Shown: positions 24,186 to 33,043 of the stretch, one piece after another
Layout: each line of letters opens with the position of its first letter
Numbering within the stretch: position 1 is the first letter of the stretch
Origin: Candidatus Defluviilinea proxima
Lineage (GTDB): Bacteria > Chloroflexota > Anaerolineae > Anaerolineales > Villigracilaceae
Assembly: GCA_016721115.1 (NCBI GenBank)
Contig: JADKIW010000001.1
Span: 139,501-203,500 of the forward strand
Direction: 5' to 3'
Length of the DNA stretch: 64,000 nucleotides
Made by a program: the position numbers and the translations under genes
Notes under the pieces: model-generated
Databases searched by the model: none
The model's input: the letters and a program-made list of their open reading frames with translations, nothing else
What the model was told of the DNA's origin: nothing

Positions 24186-25739
24186 ATGTCCAATGAAGAC
24201 CCTAGGATTCTCGAACTCCGCAAGATCCGCGCAAAGGCTCTGGAAGGCGGCGGTGAAGAACGGATCAAAAAACAAAAAGCAAAAGGCAAGTTGACCGCGC
24301 GTGAGCGGGTTGAATTATTGCTTGACCCGAACACGTTCAATGAGATCGAACCTTTCATCGTGCATCAGGGCGATGAGATGGGTTTGTTGAAGGAAAAGTT
24401 TTACGGTGATGGGGTGATCACAGGCTACGGACAGATCAATGGGCGGACGGTATACCTATATTCACAAGACTTCACAATTTATGGCGGCACGTTAAGCGAG
24501 ATGCAATCGCGCAAGATCTGCCGCGTGCTGGATCTGGCCGTACGCAACGGCGTCCCGTTCATTGCATTGATCGATTCCGGTGGTGCGCGCATTCAAGAAG
24601 GCGTGCGTTCAATGGGCGGTTATGCAGAGATATTTCGTCGCAACGCACAATACTCCGGCGTGGTGCCACAAATCAGCGTAATGTTGGGGCCCTGCGCGGG
24701 TGGCGCGGCCTACTCCCCTGCTCTGACTGATCTCGTCATCATGGTGGAGAAACAATCGTTCATGTTCCTAACGGGACCTGAAGTGATCAAAGCCGTGACA
24801 GGCGAAGTGATCGATTCAGAATCACTGGGCGGTGCAAGCGTGCATATGTCCATCAGTGGCGTGGCACATCTTTCGGTGACATCTGAAAAAGATGCGCTCG
24901 ATATGGCAAGGCATTTCCTTTCCTATTTGCCTTCGAATAATGTAGAGAACCCACCGTTCGTCACACCGACTGATGATCCGCTTCGCATGGACGAGTCGTT
25001 GAATAGCGTTGTGCCGCTTGACCCAAGCGAGCCTTACATCATGCATCAAGTCATCGAGCGCATCATTGATAAAGGCACGTTCCTTGAAATTCAACCCGAC
25101 TGGGCACGTAACGCCATCGTGGGACTGGCGCGCATTGGTGGTCACAGTGTGGGCATTGTAGGGCAGGAACCTGCCATCCTCGCAGGCGTCATTGACATTG
25201 ATGCCGCCGACAAAATGACTCGCTTCGTGCGCATGTGCGATTGTTTCAACATCCCACTTGTGACGTTTGTTGACTCACCGGGTTTCCTGCCGGGCATCGC
25301 ACAGGAACATAGTGGCATTATCCGTCACGGCGCAAAGCTTTTATATGCGTATTCCGAGGCCACTGTCCCGAAGATTTGTATCATCACACGCAAGGCGTAT
25401 GGTGGTGCGTATGTGGTTATGTCCAGCAAGTATCTCGGCACCGATGTCACGTATGCGTGGCCTAGCGCGGAAATCGCCGTGTTGGGTGCAGAAGGCGCCG
25501 CAAACATTTTGTTCAAGAAGCAGATCGACTCAGCGCCAGACCCAAATGCCGAACGCAAAAAGCTTGCGAACGAGTATCGCGAGAAATTCAACAACCCCTA
25601 TTACGCGGCATCCACCGGCTACGTGGACGACATCATCGAGCCGCGCGAGTCACGTCCGAAGATCATCGCGGCGTTATCAGCTCTGCGCGATAAGTACGCA
25701 CCTGCACCTCCAAGAAAGCATGGGAATATTCCTGTATGA
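24186..25739 (+). CDS. mmdA: Carboxyltransferase (alpha) subunit of a Na+-translocating acyl-CoA decarboxylase
   Basis: 517 residues, the usual length of methylmalonyl-CoA decarboxylase alpha and propionyl-CoA carboxylase beta chains. Both crotonase-like halves are visible: RNGVPFIALIDSGGARIQEG and MLGPCAGGAAYSPALTD in the first, VTFVDSPGFLPGIAQEH and RKAYGGAYVVMSSK in the second. It moves the carboxyl group from an acyl-CoA to the biotin of the carrier subunit. The next genes are the membrane gamma-like subunit, the biotin carrier and the beta subunit, which makes a decarboxylase that pumps Na+ much more likely than an ATP-driven carboxylase. Substrate, methylmalonyl-CoA or another such as glutaconyl-CoA, is not settled. 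Confidence 0.9.
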   Translation: MSNEDPRILELRKIRAKALEGGGEERIKKQKAKGKLTARERVELLLDPNTFNEIEPFIVHQGDEMGLLKEKFYGDGVITGYGQINGRTVYLYSQDFTIYGGTLSEMQSRKICRVLDLAVRNGVPFIALIDSGGARIQEGVRSMGGYAEIFRRNAQYSGVVPQISVMLGPCAGGAAYSPALTDLVIMVEKQSFMFLTGPEVIKAVTGEVIDSESLGGASVHMSISGVAHLSVTSEKDALDMARHFLSYLPSNNVENPPFVTPTDDPLRMDESLNSVVPLDPSEPYIMHQVIERIIDKGTFLEIQPDWARNAIVGLARIGGHSVGIVGQEPAILAGVIDIDAADKMTRFVRMCDCFNIPLVTFVDSPGFLPGIAQEHSGIIRHGAKLLYAYSEATVPKICIITRKAYGGAYVVMSSKYLGTDVTYAWPSAEIAVLGAEGAANILFKKQIDSAPDPNAERKKLANEYREKFNNPYYAASTGYVDDIIEPRESRPKIIAALSALRDKYAPAPPRKHGNIPV

Positions 25740-26068
25740 GCGGCCTTCATCTTGCACTTCAAATTACAGCCTTCGGCATGGGACTTGTCTTCTTTGCCAT
25801 TGTGATCTTGTGGTTAATGATGACACTGCTCACAGCCATTACTACGGATAAAGAACCCGCCTCTGACTCAGCCGAACCTGATTCTGTTTCGAAAGACGAT
25901 GTCCTCGCTCAAGCCGCCGCGATCGGTGTGACAATGGCAATTGCAGAACAACAGTTATCCTCGGCACATCCACTCAAAGAGCCGCCCACAGCCATTGTTT
26001 CCGCTTGGCAGTTGGGAATGCGGACAAGACAAATGACTCAAAAGGGGAACAGACTTCCAAAGTCTTGA
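25736..26068 (+). CDS. OadG-type (gamma/delta) membrane subunit of the decarboxylase
   Basis: 110 residues; ATG overlaps the stop of mmdA as ATGA. A single hydrophobic segment (about 10-33, ITAFGMGLVFFAIVILWLMM) has the GMGLVFFxL pattern of sodium-pump decarboxylase gamma chains. A negatively charged linker and an Ala-rich stretch (AQAAAIGVTMAIAEQQL) follow; the tail WQLGMRTRQM resembles that of related subunits. It anchors the soluble carboxyltransferase to the beta subunit in the membrane. Confidence 0.85.
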   Translation: MSGLHLALQITAFGMGLVFFAIVILWLMMTLLTAITTDKEPASDSAEPDSVSKDDVLAQAAAIGVTMAIAEQQLSSAHPLKEPPTAIVSAWQLGMRTRQMTQKGNRLPKS

Positions 26069-26093
26069 AGACTTCGGAAGTCTCGGAGCAACC

Positions 26094-26519
26094 ATGAAAT
26101 ACAACGTAACGATCAAAAACAAATCTCATGTGGTCGAGATCGAAGATATCAACGCTCGACCCGTCATCGCGTATGTGGACGGTCAACGCTTTGAAGTGAT
26201 CCCAGACACCAATCCGATTGGGAGCGAGAATCAGGCAAAAGTTAAGAAAGAGCCGCTGGAAGTCCACTCTTTTGATTTGCGGAAACCCGTAGCCAGTCTC
26301 AATCCCAATGAGTTGACCGCTCCCCTGCCCGGCACTGTGATCGAAGTCTTCGTCAAGCCCGGCGATGTGATCGAAGCGGGACAGGTCATCGTCATCATTG
26401 AAGCGATGAAGATGAAGAACAGCATCCGTTCGACGCGCGCAGGAAAGATCACTGAGGTGTGCGTGAACACGATGCAAACGGTGGCTCACAAACAAATGCT
26501 GGTGAAATTCGAGGCATAA
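26094..26519 (+). CDS. mmdC: Biotin carboxyl carrier subunit of the decarboxylase
   Basis: 141 residues. The C-terminal biotinyl domain has the biotinylation motif EAMKMKN (Lys near residue 107), preceded by TAPLPGTVIEVFVKPGDVI and followed by RAGKITEVCV. The N-terminal 65 residues form a beta-rich docking part (KYNVTIKNKSHVVEIEDI), and the linker is short and lacks the usual Pro/Ala hinge. It carries CO2 between the carboxyltransferase and the membrane subunit. It follows the OadG-type gene by 25 bases and precedes the beta subunit by 11. Confidence 0.92.
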   Translation: MKYNVTIKNKSHVVEIEDINARPVIAYVDGQRFEVIPDTNPIGSENQAKVKKEPLEVHSFDLRKPVASLNPNELTAPLPGTVIEVFVKPGDVIEAGQVIVIIEAMKMKNSIRSTRAGKITEVCVNTMQTVAHKQMLVKFEA

Positions 26520-26530
26520 ACAGGATACAC

Positions 26531-27658
26531 ATGGATCTATCATCGCTATTACCAGAACTACTCAAAGGGTTGTTGCACTTCACGTGGGGCAATGCGGTGA
26601 TGATCCTTGCCGCGTTGATCTTGATCTATCTCGCGGTGTTCAAAGAGATCGAACCTGTGTTGTTGCTCCCTATTGGATTCGGATGTTTGCTTGCGAATAT
26701 TCCATTGGCAGGTATGACCGCCGCCGAAGGCATGACGGGTGTTCTGTACAACGCGGGCATCAAAACAGAATTGTTTCCACTGCTGATCTTCGTCGGTGTT
26801 GGTGCGATGATCGATTTCAGCCCGTTGCTTTCACAGCCGCGCATGGTTCTGCTCGGTGCGGCAGGACAATTTGGAATCTTCGGCACATTGATGTTGGCAA
26901 TCGCATTGGGCTTTCCACTCAATCAAGCCGCTTCCATCGGCGTGATCGGCGCGATTGACGGCCCCACTTCGATCTTCGTTGCGACGAAACTCGCGCCTGA
27001 ATTGCTTGCTCCCATTGCTGTCGCGGCCTACTCATATATGAGTCTCATCCCCATCATTCAACCGCCGCTGATGAAATTACTCACCACAAAAAGAGAACGT
27101 CTTGTGCGGATGGAGTACACACCCAAGCCCATCTCTCAAAAGACGCTCGTTTTATTCCCGATCGTGTTGACGCTTGTAGTTGGTTTACTCGTCCCCGAAG
27201 CGACGCCGCTTATCTCCATGCTTATGCTTGGCAATTTACTGAAAGTATCCGGTGTGGTTGCTCGCTTGAGCAAAGCCGCAGAGAACGAGATCATTAATAT
27301 CTCAACTTTATTTCTAGGTCTCGCCATCGGCGCAACCATGACAGCAAGCGACTTTCTCAACTTCGATACAGGCAAGATCATGTTGCTGGGCCTGATCGCT
27401 TTTGCGCTTGATACGGTTGCAGGCTTGCTATTCGGAAAGTTGATGTGCATTGCCAGCGGCTACAAAGTCAATCCGCTCATCGGTGCGGCGGGCATTTCCG
27501 CTTTCCCGATGGCGGGTCGCATCGCCGCAAAAATGGCGAACGACGAAGACCCGAACAACTTTATCCTCATGCACGCCATGGGCGCGAATACCGCAGGTCA
27601 ACTAGGTTCGGTCATCGCAGGTGGTATCTTGTTGGCTGTAGTGAGTAAGTTAGTTTAA
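26531..27658 (+). CDS. mmdB: Na+-translocating decarboxylase beta subunit
   Basis: 375 residues with about nine to eleven hydrophobic segments. Family motifs: FGCLLANIPLAG near the N-terminus, LLIFVGVGAMIDFSPLL, GAIDGPTSIFVATKLAP (the Asp of this motif takes part in Na+ and proton movement), and the C-terminal AMGANTAGQLGSVIAGG. It decarboxylates the carboxybiotin and couples this to Na+ export, so the operon stores decarboxylation energy as a sodium gradient. The ATG used lies 11 bases after the carrier gene; an earlier in-frame start overlaps that gene and is rejected. A terminator follows. Confidence 0.95.
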   Translation: MDLSSLLPELLKGLLHFTWGNAVMILAALILIYLAVFKEIEPVLLLPIGFGCLLANIPLAGMTAAEGMTGVLYNAGIKTELFPLLIFVGVGAMIDFSPLLSQPRMVLLGAAGQFGIFGTLMLAIALGFPLNQAASIGVIGAIDGPTSIFVATKLAPELLAPIAVAAYSYMSLIPIIQPPLMKLLTTKRERLVRMEYTPKPISQKTLVLFPIVLTLVVGLLVPEATPLISMLMLGNLLKVSGVVARLSKAAENEIINISTLFLGLAIGATMTASDFLNFDTGKIMLLGLIAFALDTVAGLLFGKLMCIASGYKVNPLIGAAGISAFPMAGRIAAKMANDEDPNNFILMHAMGANTAGQLGSVIAGGILLAVVSKLV

Positions 27659-27661
27659 ACA

Positions 27662-27694
27662 AAAACTCCGAGTTCTTGAAGAACTCGGAGTTTT
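27662..27694. terminator. Bidirectional terminator between mmdB and thyX
   Basis: Perfect 14-bp arms AAAACTCCGAGTTC (27662-27675) and complement (27681-27694). The A and T runs at both ends let it stop transcripts from either side of this convergent pair. Confidence 0.9.
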
Positions 27695-27697
27695 ATT

Positions 27698-29110
27698 TCA
27701 TGCCTTCGTGAAGTAACCTTCTTCAATCCCCTGCCATGTTTCCTCATGTAATTTCATATACTTCGTCATCAGCGGATGCACTTTCGCCATCTCTTCGTAC
27801 ATCTTTTGCGCCACGCGCCGTATCGAGAAATGCGCATTGGCCGCAGAACGCAACTGACAGAACGCGAATGCTTCACGCAAATTGAACTGCGCCAGCACAC
27901 GGCGATTAAATCCATTGGGGACAACATACTGGGCCACGGCTGGATTGAAGTCATGCAGTTTCTCGTAGAGTTTCGCGGCCGCATCCATCGCCGCTTCATA
28001 CTGGGACCCAAAGCCTGCTTCCGTTACGAGAAGCGGAGTCGCATACCCGAGCCTTGTTGTCAGTCTCTGCGGCGTCTGGCTCATCATGCGGTGACGTTTG
28101 AACTCGGCATACGCGCCCTGGTCCATGACGAGATCGAAGGTGTAGGTGCAGTATTCCAATTCACGGAGCGGGACATCGTATTTACTCATTCTGCCCAATA
28201 AAGATTCGGCAAGGCTGGCTTTCGTCTCTTCATTCAACGATTCGATATAAGATAAAGCGTCACCGTACGCCATTTCACCAAAACGATACAGCGCCGCGGC
28301 AAGGACTTTGTTTTCGCCGTTCTTGTCGTAGTCAATGAGAGAGCACCATTCATTCGATTTACGATTTTCGATTGACGATTTACGATTTTCGAGGTCGGTG
28401 ATTGTTTCGGTAAGATACGGAACTACATCCGCATACTTCACGAGCGTAGGCGTTTCAGCTTTGGAAACTTCCTTTACCTTTTCGCCGATCTCGCGGACTT
28501 CTGCCAACTCATGCGAAAGCATCTTGCGGATGGTGTTCTCGATGACGCGCGCATTGGCCGTCATGCCCACGTTGGCCAGTGCGGCGGCGGGAAGGAGAAA
28601 GCGGCACACGTCCACGTATTTGGAACGGATGCGGCGGTCCCATGCTTCGTCACTTTCATTTTCGCGGCGCGGGAAACGCTCAAAGATGAGAGTCTGCACA
28701 GGGGTCAATAAATCAGCATAGGCTTTGAAAAGGAGGCGGACCGTCTCCACGTATTCAGCATGGAGCGGATGCCCGATCAGTTCGGGTGGAGTTGTGAAGT
28801 CATCTGATCCCCATCTTTGATAGCGCGTGGATTTCTCGGTGTAGGAAGCAAGTCGATTCGACTCGATGCTTTCGATGGCAATGCGCGAAACATTCTCGAA
28901 CGCGATATGTAAAACTGCATGCTCCGCCACTGACGCATGACCGTACCCCACCACCCACTTCTCGTGAAATTTTGCAGAAGACTCATCGCTCAACTCGGCG
29001 GCAATATCGCGAAAAGACTCAGGCGAACGCGAGGTTTTGGCAAAGGCAACGGCGATGGTTTCGGGGCTGAGCGCACGGGGGGAAAGCAGATAAATTTCAC
29101 GTTCGGGCAT
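27698..29110 (-). CDS. thyX: Long-form FAD-dependent thymidylate synthase (ThyX)
   Basis: 470 residues, twice the classic ThyX length, from MPEREIYLL with GAGGAG upstream. Each half has ThyX features. First half: GYGHASVAEHAVLHIAFENV and YTEKSTRYQRW (the ESxRY-type segment). Second half: YAEFKRHRMMSQTPQRLTTR, the RHRxxS-type dUMP/FAD motif, and RSAANAHFSIRRVAQKMY. It reads as an internal duplication in which the two halves have each kept part of the active site. Role: dTMP synthesis from dUMP with methylene-tetrahydrofolate and reduced flavin. Near residue 245 two copies of ENRKS are encoded by a repeated DNA unit. Last gene on the strand of the nusA cluster. Confidence 0.87.
   Translation of the reverse strand: MPEREIYLLSPRALSPETIAVAFAKTSRSPESFRDIAAELSDESSAKFHEKWVVGYGHASVAEHAVLHIAFENVSRIAIESIESNRLASYTEKSTRYQRWGSDDFTTPPELIGHPLHAEYVETVRLLFKAYADLLTPVQTLIFERFPRRENESDEAWDRRIRSKYVDVCRFLLPAAALANVGMTANARVIENTIRKMLSHELAEVREIGEKVKEVSKAETPTLVKYADVVPYLTETITDLENRKSSIENRKSNEWCSLIDYDKNGENKVLAAALYRFGEMAYGDALSYIESLNEETKASLAESLLGRMSKYDVPLRELEYCTYTFDLVMDQGAYAEFKRHRMMSQTPQRLTTRLGYATPLLVTEAGFGSQYEAAMDAAAKLYEKLHDFNPAVAQYVVPNGFNRRVLAQFNLREAFAFCQLRSAANAHFSIRRVAQKMYEEMAKVHPLMTKYMKLHEETWQGIEEGYFTKA
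28355..28392. repeat. 17-bp direct repeat inside thyX
   Basis: CGATTTACGATTTTCGA occurs at 28355-28371 and 28376-28392, four bases apart and 21 bases in register, so the frame is kept. It encodes the low-complexity ENRKSSIENRKS at the junction of the two ThyX halves. Confidence 0.7.
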
Positions 29111-29178
29111 GGGGAGGCTCCTCGGCAGTATGTATAAAATCTGGCAGATTATACCCGTCACGGGCATTGCCTATCAAC

Positions 29179-29203
29179 AAAAAGGGCGACCCATAGGTCG
29201 CCC
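29179..29203 (-). terminator. Terminator after the YdjM-like gene
   Basis: GGGCGACC / GGTCGCCC hairpin (29184-29191 and 29196-29203) with CTTTTT following on the minus strand. Confidence 0.85.
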
Positions 29204-29208
29204 GAACT

Positions 29209-29889
29209 TTATAGTGTTTCGACTGTTTGTCTCATCTGTATCGTAATCGCAACTGAGACGATCAACGAAAGCAAATACAACCCAGCATAAATTTGATAAT
29301 GCAACCCCTTTGTACTTATGATGAAGAATAATGCGGCGAACAACACAAACAAACCGAACTCGATATACGCCCACATCTTGAGTTGACTCTGACGATTCGC
29401 GTCCGTCCCATATCGCAAAGCAAGCGAACCCAACACAAGAAAATACAGACCAAATGCAAGGAACTCGCCCGTATCCAGAAATATCTTCAACCAAATGGGA
29501 GTAACGAACCAACTCCAAAGATTTAGTTCGAATTTGATCGGCCAAAGCAATTCAACACCACCGAACCACAAGAACAAATCAACAAGGATGTGCATGAGAA
29601 TACCTACACCAAAGCCGATGCCAAAGTTCTGCCACTTCTCATTCTTTGTAATCGCCGCAATGATATAAAACAAGGTCACCATCGCAATGATCGTGAAAAT
29701 GCTGTGCGTAAAGGAGCGATGGAAATGTTCAGGTTCCGGTAATTTGGCAAGTGTGGCATACGCCACTACAAAGTTATCCAGATCCGGGAATATGTTCCCC
29801 AACAGCACACCGAGGAACAACCATTCTTTTTTGGGCATCCATTTACGGGAAGAGATACCAATAATCGCATGAAGTCCATTTTGTGGCAT
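29209..29889 (-). CDS. YdjM-like membrane-bound metal-dependent hydrolase family protein
   Basis: 226 residues from MPQNGLHAIIGIS, a start supported by AAAGGAG. Family features: LHAIIG with His near the N-terminus, GNIFPDLDNF, HRSFTHSIF, and a His-Asp pair in LMHILVDLF; several membrane segments (about 55-80, 95-120, 130-150, 165-185, 195-215). The DUF457/YdjM family was named for its resemblance to metal hydrolases; its reaction is unproven. It is separated from ribF by a terminator and from thyX by another, so it is probably transcribed alone. Confidence 0.82.
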   Translation of the reverse strand: MPQNGLHAIIGISSRKWMPKKEWLFLGVLLGNIFPDLDNFVVAYATLAKLPEPEHFHRSFTHSIFTIIAMVTLFYIIAAITKNEKWQNFGIGFGVGILMHILVDLFLWFGGVELLWPIKFELNLWSWFVTPIWLKIFLDTGEFLAFGLYFLVLGSLALRYGTDANRQSQLKMWAYIEFGLFVLFAALFFIISTKGLHYQIYAGLYLLSLIVSVAITIQMRQTVETL

Positions 29890-29974
29890 GTCAAACTCCT
29901 TTAGCCAATTCATGTCCTGAGTTACGCGGCAAGGTTACCCCTACCATACGATATTCAATACAACCCTGTGGAAA

Positions 29975-30001
29975 TAAAAAAGGAACGGCTTATGCCGTTC
30001 C
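29975..30001 (-). terminator. Terminator overlapping the ribF stop
   Basis: GGAACGGC / GCCGTTCC hairpin (29982-29989 and 29994-30001) whose loop contains the ribF stop codon; on the minus strand it is followed by six T. Confidence 0.8.
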
Positions 30002-30913
30002 CAGAATTTCGCGAGTTTGTTGCACATCCACGTGGATCTGTTTTATTAGCGCATCCACCGAGTCGTATTTCAACTCATCGCGCAAACTCGCAATGAATTC
30101 GAGGCGCAACATGTCACCGTAAATATCGCGGTCGAAATCGAGCAGGTAGGCTTCCACGCTTAAAGTTTGCTTGTCGGGTGTGAATGTCGGGTTCGTTCCG
30201 ATGTTGACCGCGGCTTTATGCTTTTCGCCATCCACATACGCCCAGCATGCATAAATACCGCCTTTGGGAATGACCTTCTCACGTGCATACTCCAAATTCG
30301 CAGTCGGGAATCCGATCGTACGCCCGCGATGATCACCATTCGCTACCATGCCCTGCAACACATACGGATGACCCATCGAACGGGCGGCATCTTCCACTTC
30401 GCCATCTACCACCAACTTGCGAATCCCTGTGGACGAGATCACGCTTCTTCCATCGCCGAGGGCTGATACCGTTTCGACAGTGTATCCCAGTTCCAAGCCG
30501 ATCTCTGTCAAACGTGCCGCATTGCCTTCGCGATCCTTGCCGAGGGTTGAATCGTATCCTAGTACAAGGTGCTGTATCCCCATGCGATCCTTAATGTATT
30601 TCATGAAATCGTAAGCAGTGGTATTCGCCACTCCCCTATTGAATGGATGTGTGACCACCACGTCCACGCCATACTCGCCAAGCAATCTGGCGCGCTCACC
30701 AGGTAAAGTGAGCAATTTCATGTCGCCGCGTCCAAAAACTTTCGCAGGATGCGGATCGAAAGTTAAAACAACGGCAGGCAACTCATTTGCATGAGCGCCT
30801 GCCACAAGTGTATTGATGATCTGTTGATGTCCGCGATGGACACCATCAAAAACGCCAACGGTCAGCCACGCGCCGGGCAGAAAGATTTCATCAAGAGAAC
30901 GGTAATGTAACAT
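29990..30913 (-). CDS. ribF: Bifunctional riboflavin kinase/FMN adenylyltransferase
   Basis: 307 residues. The adenylyltransferase half has TVGVFDGVHRGHQQII (nucleotidyltransferase HxGH-type motif) and SSTGIRKLV; the kinase half has GDHRGRTIGFPTANLEY (flavokinase GRxxGFPTAN motif), GIYACWAYVDG and SVEAYLLDFDRDIYG. It turns riboflavin into FMN and FAD. Length is standard. It lies 65 bases after truB, the common neighbour, and ends the translation-related operon. Confidence 0.97.
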   Translation of the reverse strand: MLHYRSLDEIFLPGAWLTVGVFDGVHRGHQQIINTLVAGAHANELPAVVLTFDPHPAKVFGRGDMKLLTLPGERARLLGEYGVDVVVTHPFNRGVANTTAYDFMKYIKDRMGIQHLVLGYDSTLGKDREGNAARLTEIGLELGYTVETVSALGDGRSVISSTGIRKLVVDGEVEDAARSMGHPYVLQGMVANGDHRGRTIGFPTANLEYAREKVIPKGGIYACWAYVDGEKHKAAVNIGTNPTFTPDKQTLSVEAYLLDFDRDIYGDMLRLEFIASLRDELKYDSVDALIKQIHVDVQQTREILGTA

Positions 30914-30978
30914 AATGCAAGCCGTGGCGCTTGCGGAGCATGTCCGTTATTCACCGACAGCAACGCAATGTTCCGTGA

Positions 30979-31911
30979 TTACTCGCCGCCGCTGGTGAAG
31001 AATACCTTCTTAGGCTGCCAGGCGGGTTTGCCGTCTTCGCCGATCACACATTCCATCAATGCGACCAGTTCACCCTGTGTACTGACACCGCGCACGCGGT
31101 CGCCCACTGGAGTATCTTCCTTGGCCACAACACGATGTCCGTGGCGTACGCCTTCCACTTCGTCCGGGCTAAGCTCAATAGCGGGCCAATCACCCAATGC
31201 TTCAGCGGCAGGGATCAGATATTGATACCAGTTACCAGCATTGAATGCTTCCTGTAATTTACGAAGCGGGGTCGCATCGCGCAGGGAGAAGCGTCCGCTT
31301 TTGGTGCGGCGCAGACCAACGAGATAGGCACCACAACCGAGCTTTTCACCGAGGTCATTCGCCAGTGAACGGACGTAGGTACCGGAAGAACAATGCACAT
31401 CGATCACCACTTCCGGAGGCGCCCATTCGAGCACTTCAAGGTGATGGACTGTGATCTTGCGCGGTTCCAATTCAACTTCTTCGCCCTTGCGCGCCATTTC
31501 ATAGGCTTTGCGTCCCTGCACTTTGACTGCAGAATACGGAGGCGGGGTTTGTTCGATCTCACCCACAAAGGTTTTCAACACATCTTCAAATTGCTGTTCA
31601 GTCACATTGATGGGTTGGTTATCCTGTGTGAACTTGCCATCCGCATCGAAAGTGTCGGTCTTGCCACCCATACGAACGATGGCTTGATATCTTTTATCGG
31701 AAGCGGAAACATATTCACTCAAACGAACCGCCGGTCCAACAAGGATGACCAACACACCGGAAGCACGCGGGTCCAATGTGCCAGTATGGCCTGCGCGACG
31801 TAAGCCGGTTCCATTACGAATTGCCTGTACTACATCATGGGACGTCATTCCAACGGGTTTATCCACAACGAGAACCCCTGATATGGCATTCTGTACGTCT
31901 TGACTATTCAT
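30979..31911 (-). CDS. truB: tRNA pseudouridine-55 synthase
   Basis: 310 residues from MNSQDVQNAISGVL, with AAGGAGG before the ATG. The catalytic Asp lies in HTGTLDPRASGVLVI, the N-terminal strand is VVDKPVGMTSHDVV, and VHCSSGTYVRSLANDLGEKL is the second conserved motif. It makes pseudouridine 55 in the T loop of tRNA. The C-terminal region (about 240-310) resembles a short PUA-like extension. It is 57 bases after nrnA in the nusA-infB operon. Confidence 0.97.
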   Translation of the reverse strand: MNSQDVQNAISGVLVVDKPVGMTSHDVVQAIRNGTGLRRAGHTGTLDPRASGVLVILVGPAVRLSEYVSASDKRYQAIVRMGGKTDTFDADGKFTQDNQPINVTEQQFEDVLKTFVGEIEQTPPPYSAVKVQGRKAYEMARKGEEVELEPRKITVHHLEVLEWAPPEVVIDVHCSSGTYVRSLANDLGEKLGCGAYLVGLRRTKSGRFSLRDATPLRKLQEAFNAGNWYQYLIPAAEALGDWPAIELSPDEVEGVRHGHRVVAKEDTPVGDRVRGVSTQGELVALMECVIGEDGKPAWQPKKVFFTSGGE

Positions 31912-31968
31912 TCTTTCCTCCTTGGAAAAATTCACAAGTAATTATGACAATCTTATCTGATTTTATGA

Positions 31969-32925
31969 CTAAAGACCTAACATGTCACGAGTAGTCTTTA
32001 GTACCATTGGCTGGAGTTCACTCAGCGTGCCCGGGATGTCTGCTCCCGCTGCAGCCGCATGGCCTCCGCCATTGAAGTGCTTCGCAATCGGCGAAACATC
32101 CACACCTGGCTCCAATGCACGCCACGAGATCTTAACATGACTGTCGCTTTGTTCGACGAAAATCATACCTACTTTGTTTCCGTCAATAGCTGAGATCATG
32201 TTGATCAGATCTGCATCGTCGTTTCCGCTATATCCACTGCGTTTTCTGTCTTCAAGCGTTAATGTCCCCCAAACAATACCATTTTCTTGTTCCATGCTCG
32301 AAAGTCCGGCGCCCCAATATTTTGCGGCTGGGTAGGATTTCTTCACAAGGGAACGCATGTATAGATCGGGCATATCCGCACCGGTTTCCATCAAGTCCGC
32401 GCACAAACGCAACGCAGATGGATTCGTGTTCGAGGTGCGAAACCCAAGCGTATCGGTAATGATACCTGTCAACAAAGCGGCCGCAATGGGTTTGGTAACT
32501 TTAAGTCCCCACTCCGGAAGATAATTCGTGAGGATGGCGGCAGTGGCCACTTCATCTGCTTCGATCAGATTCAGTTTTCCGAATTTTTCATTGGTTTTAT
32601 GATGGTCAATATTGATATCGGGTTGACCAAAATTCTCAAACACTTTCCCCGTTCGTTTGAAATCTGCACAATCAACAGTAATAAATGTGTCGTGTTCACC
32701 CTTCGGTTCTTTTACCACGAATTCGCTTCCCTCAAGATGCTTGAAAGAGGAAGGCGCACCATCGGCAAGCACCATCTGCACCGATTTGCCTGCATCACGC
32801 AGAGCCAAACCAAGGCCTAATAAAGAACCGATTGCATCTCCATCCGGGCGGACGTGCGATGCAATCACAATGTTCTTCGCCTTTTCCAAACGTTCCTTTA
32901 TGGCCCCTATGACTTCATTATTCAT
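31969..32925 (-). CDS. nrnA: DHH-family oligoribonuclease/pAp phosphatase
   Basis: 318 residues. The DHH domain has HVRPDGDAIGSLLGL (metal ligands), FITVDCAD and NIDHHKTNEKFG; the DHHA1 domain ends with HFNGGGHAAAAGADIPG. NrnA-type enzymes degrade very short RNAs and the sulphur-metabolism by-product pAp. It sits at the usual place between rbfA and truB. The 118 bases upstream, between it and rbfA, hold no gene and are AT-rich. Confidence 0.93.
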   Translation of the reverse strand: MNNEVIGAIKERLEKAKNIVIASHVRPDGDAIGSLLGLGLALRDAGKSVQMVLADGAPSSFKHLEGSEFVVKEPKGEHDTFITVDCADFKRTGKVFENFGQPDINIDHHKTNEKFGKLNLIEADEVATAAILTNYLPEWGLKVTKPIAAALLTGIITDTLGFRTSNTNPSALRLCADLMETGADMPDLYMRSLVKKSYPAAKYWGAGLSSMEQENGIVWGTLTLEDRKRSGYSGNDDADLINMISAIDGNKVGMIFVEQSDSHVKISWRALEPGVDVSPIAKHFNGGGHAAAAGADIPGTLSELQPMVLKTTRDMLGL

Positions 32926-33043
32926 TCTATTTTTGTTCCTCGCTTACCAACTCATGTGATGGAATATAACTCTATTATAAACAAACGCAGACACAGAATC
33001 AATCATACATCTATTCATGTATTTATGCGTTACATCAAATGGG

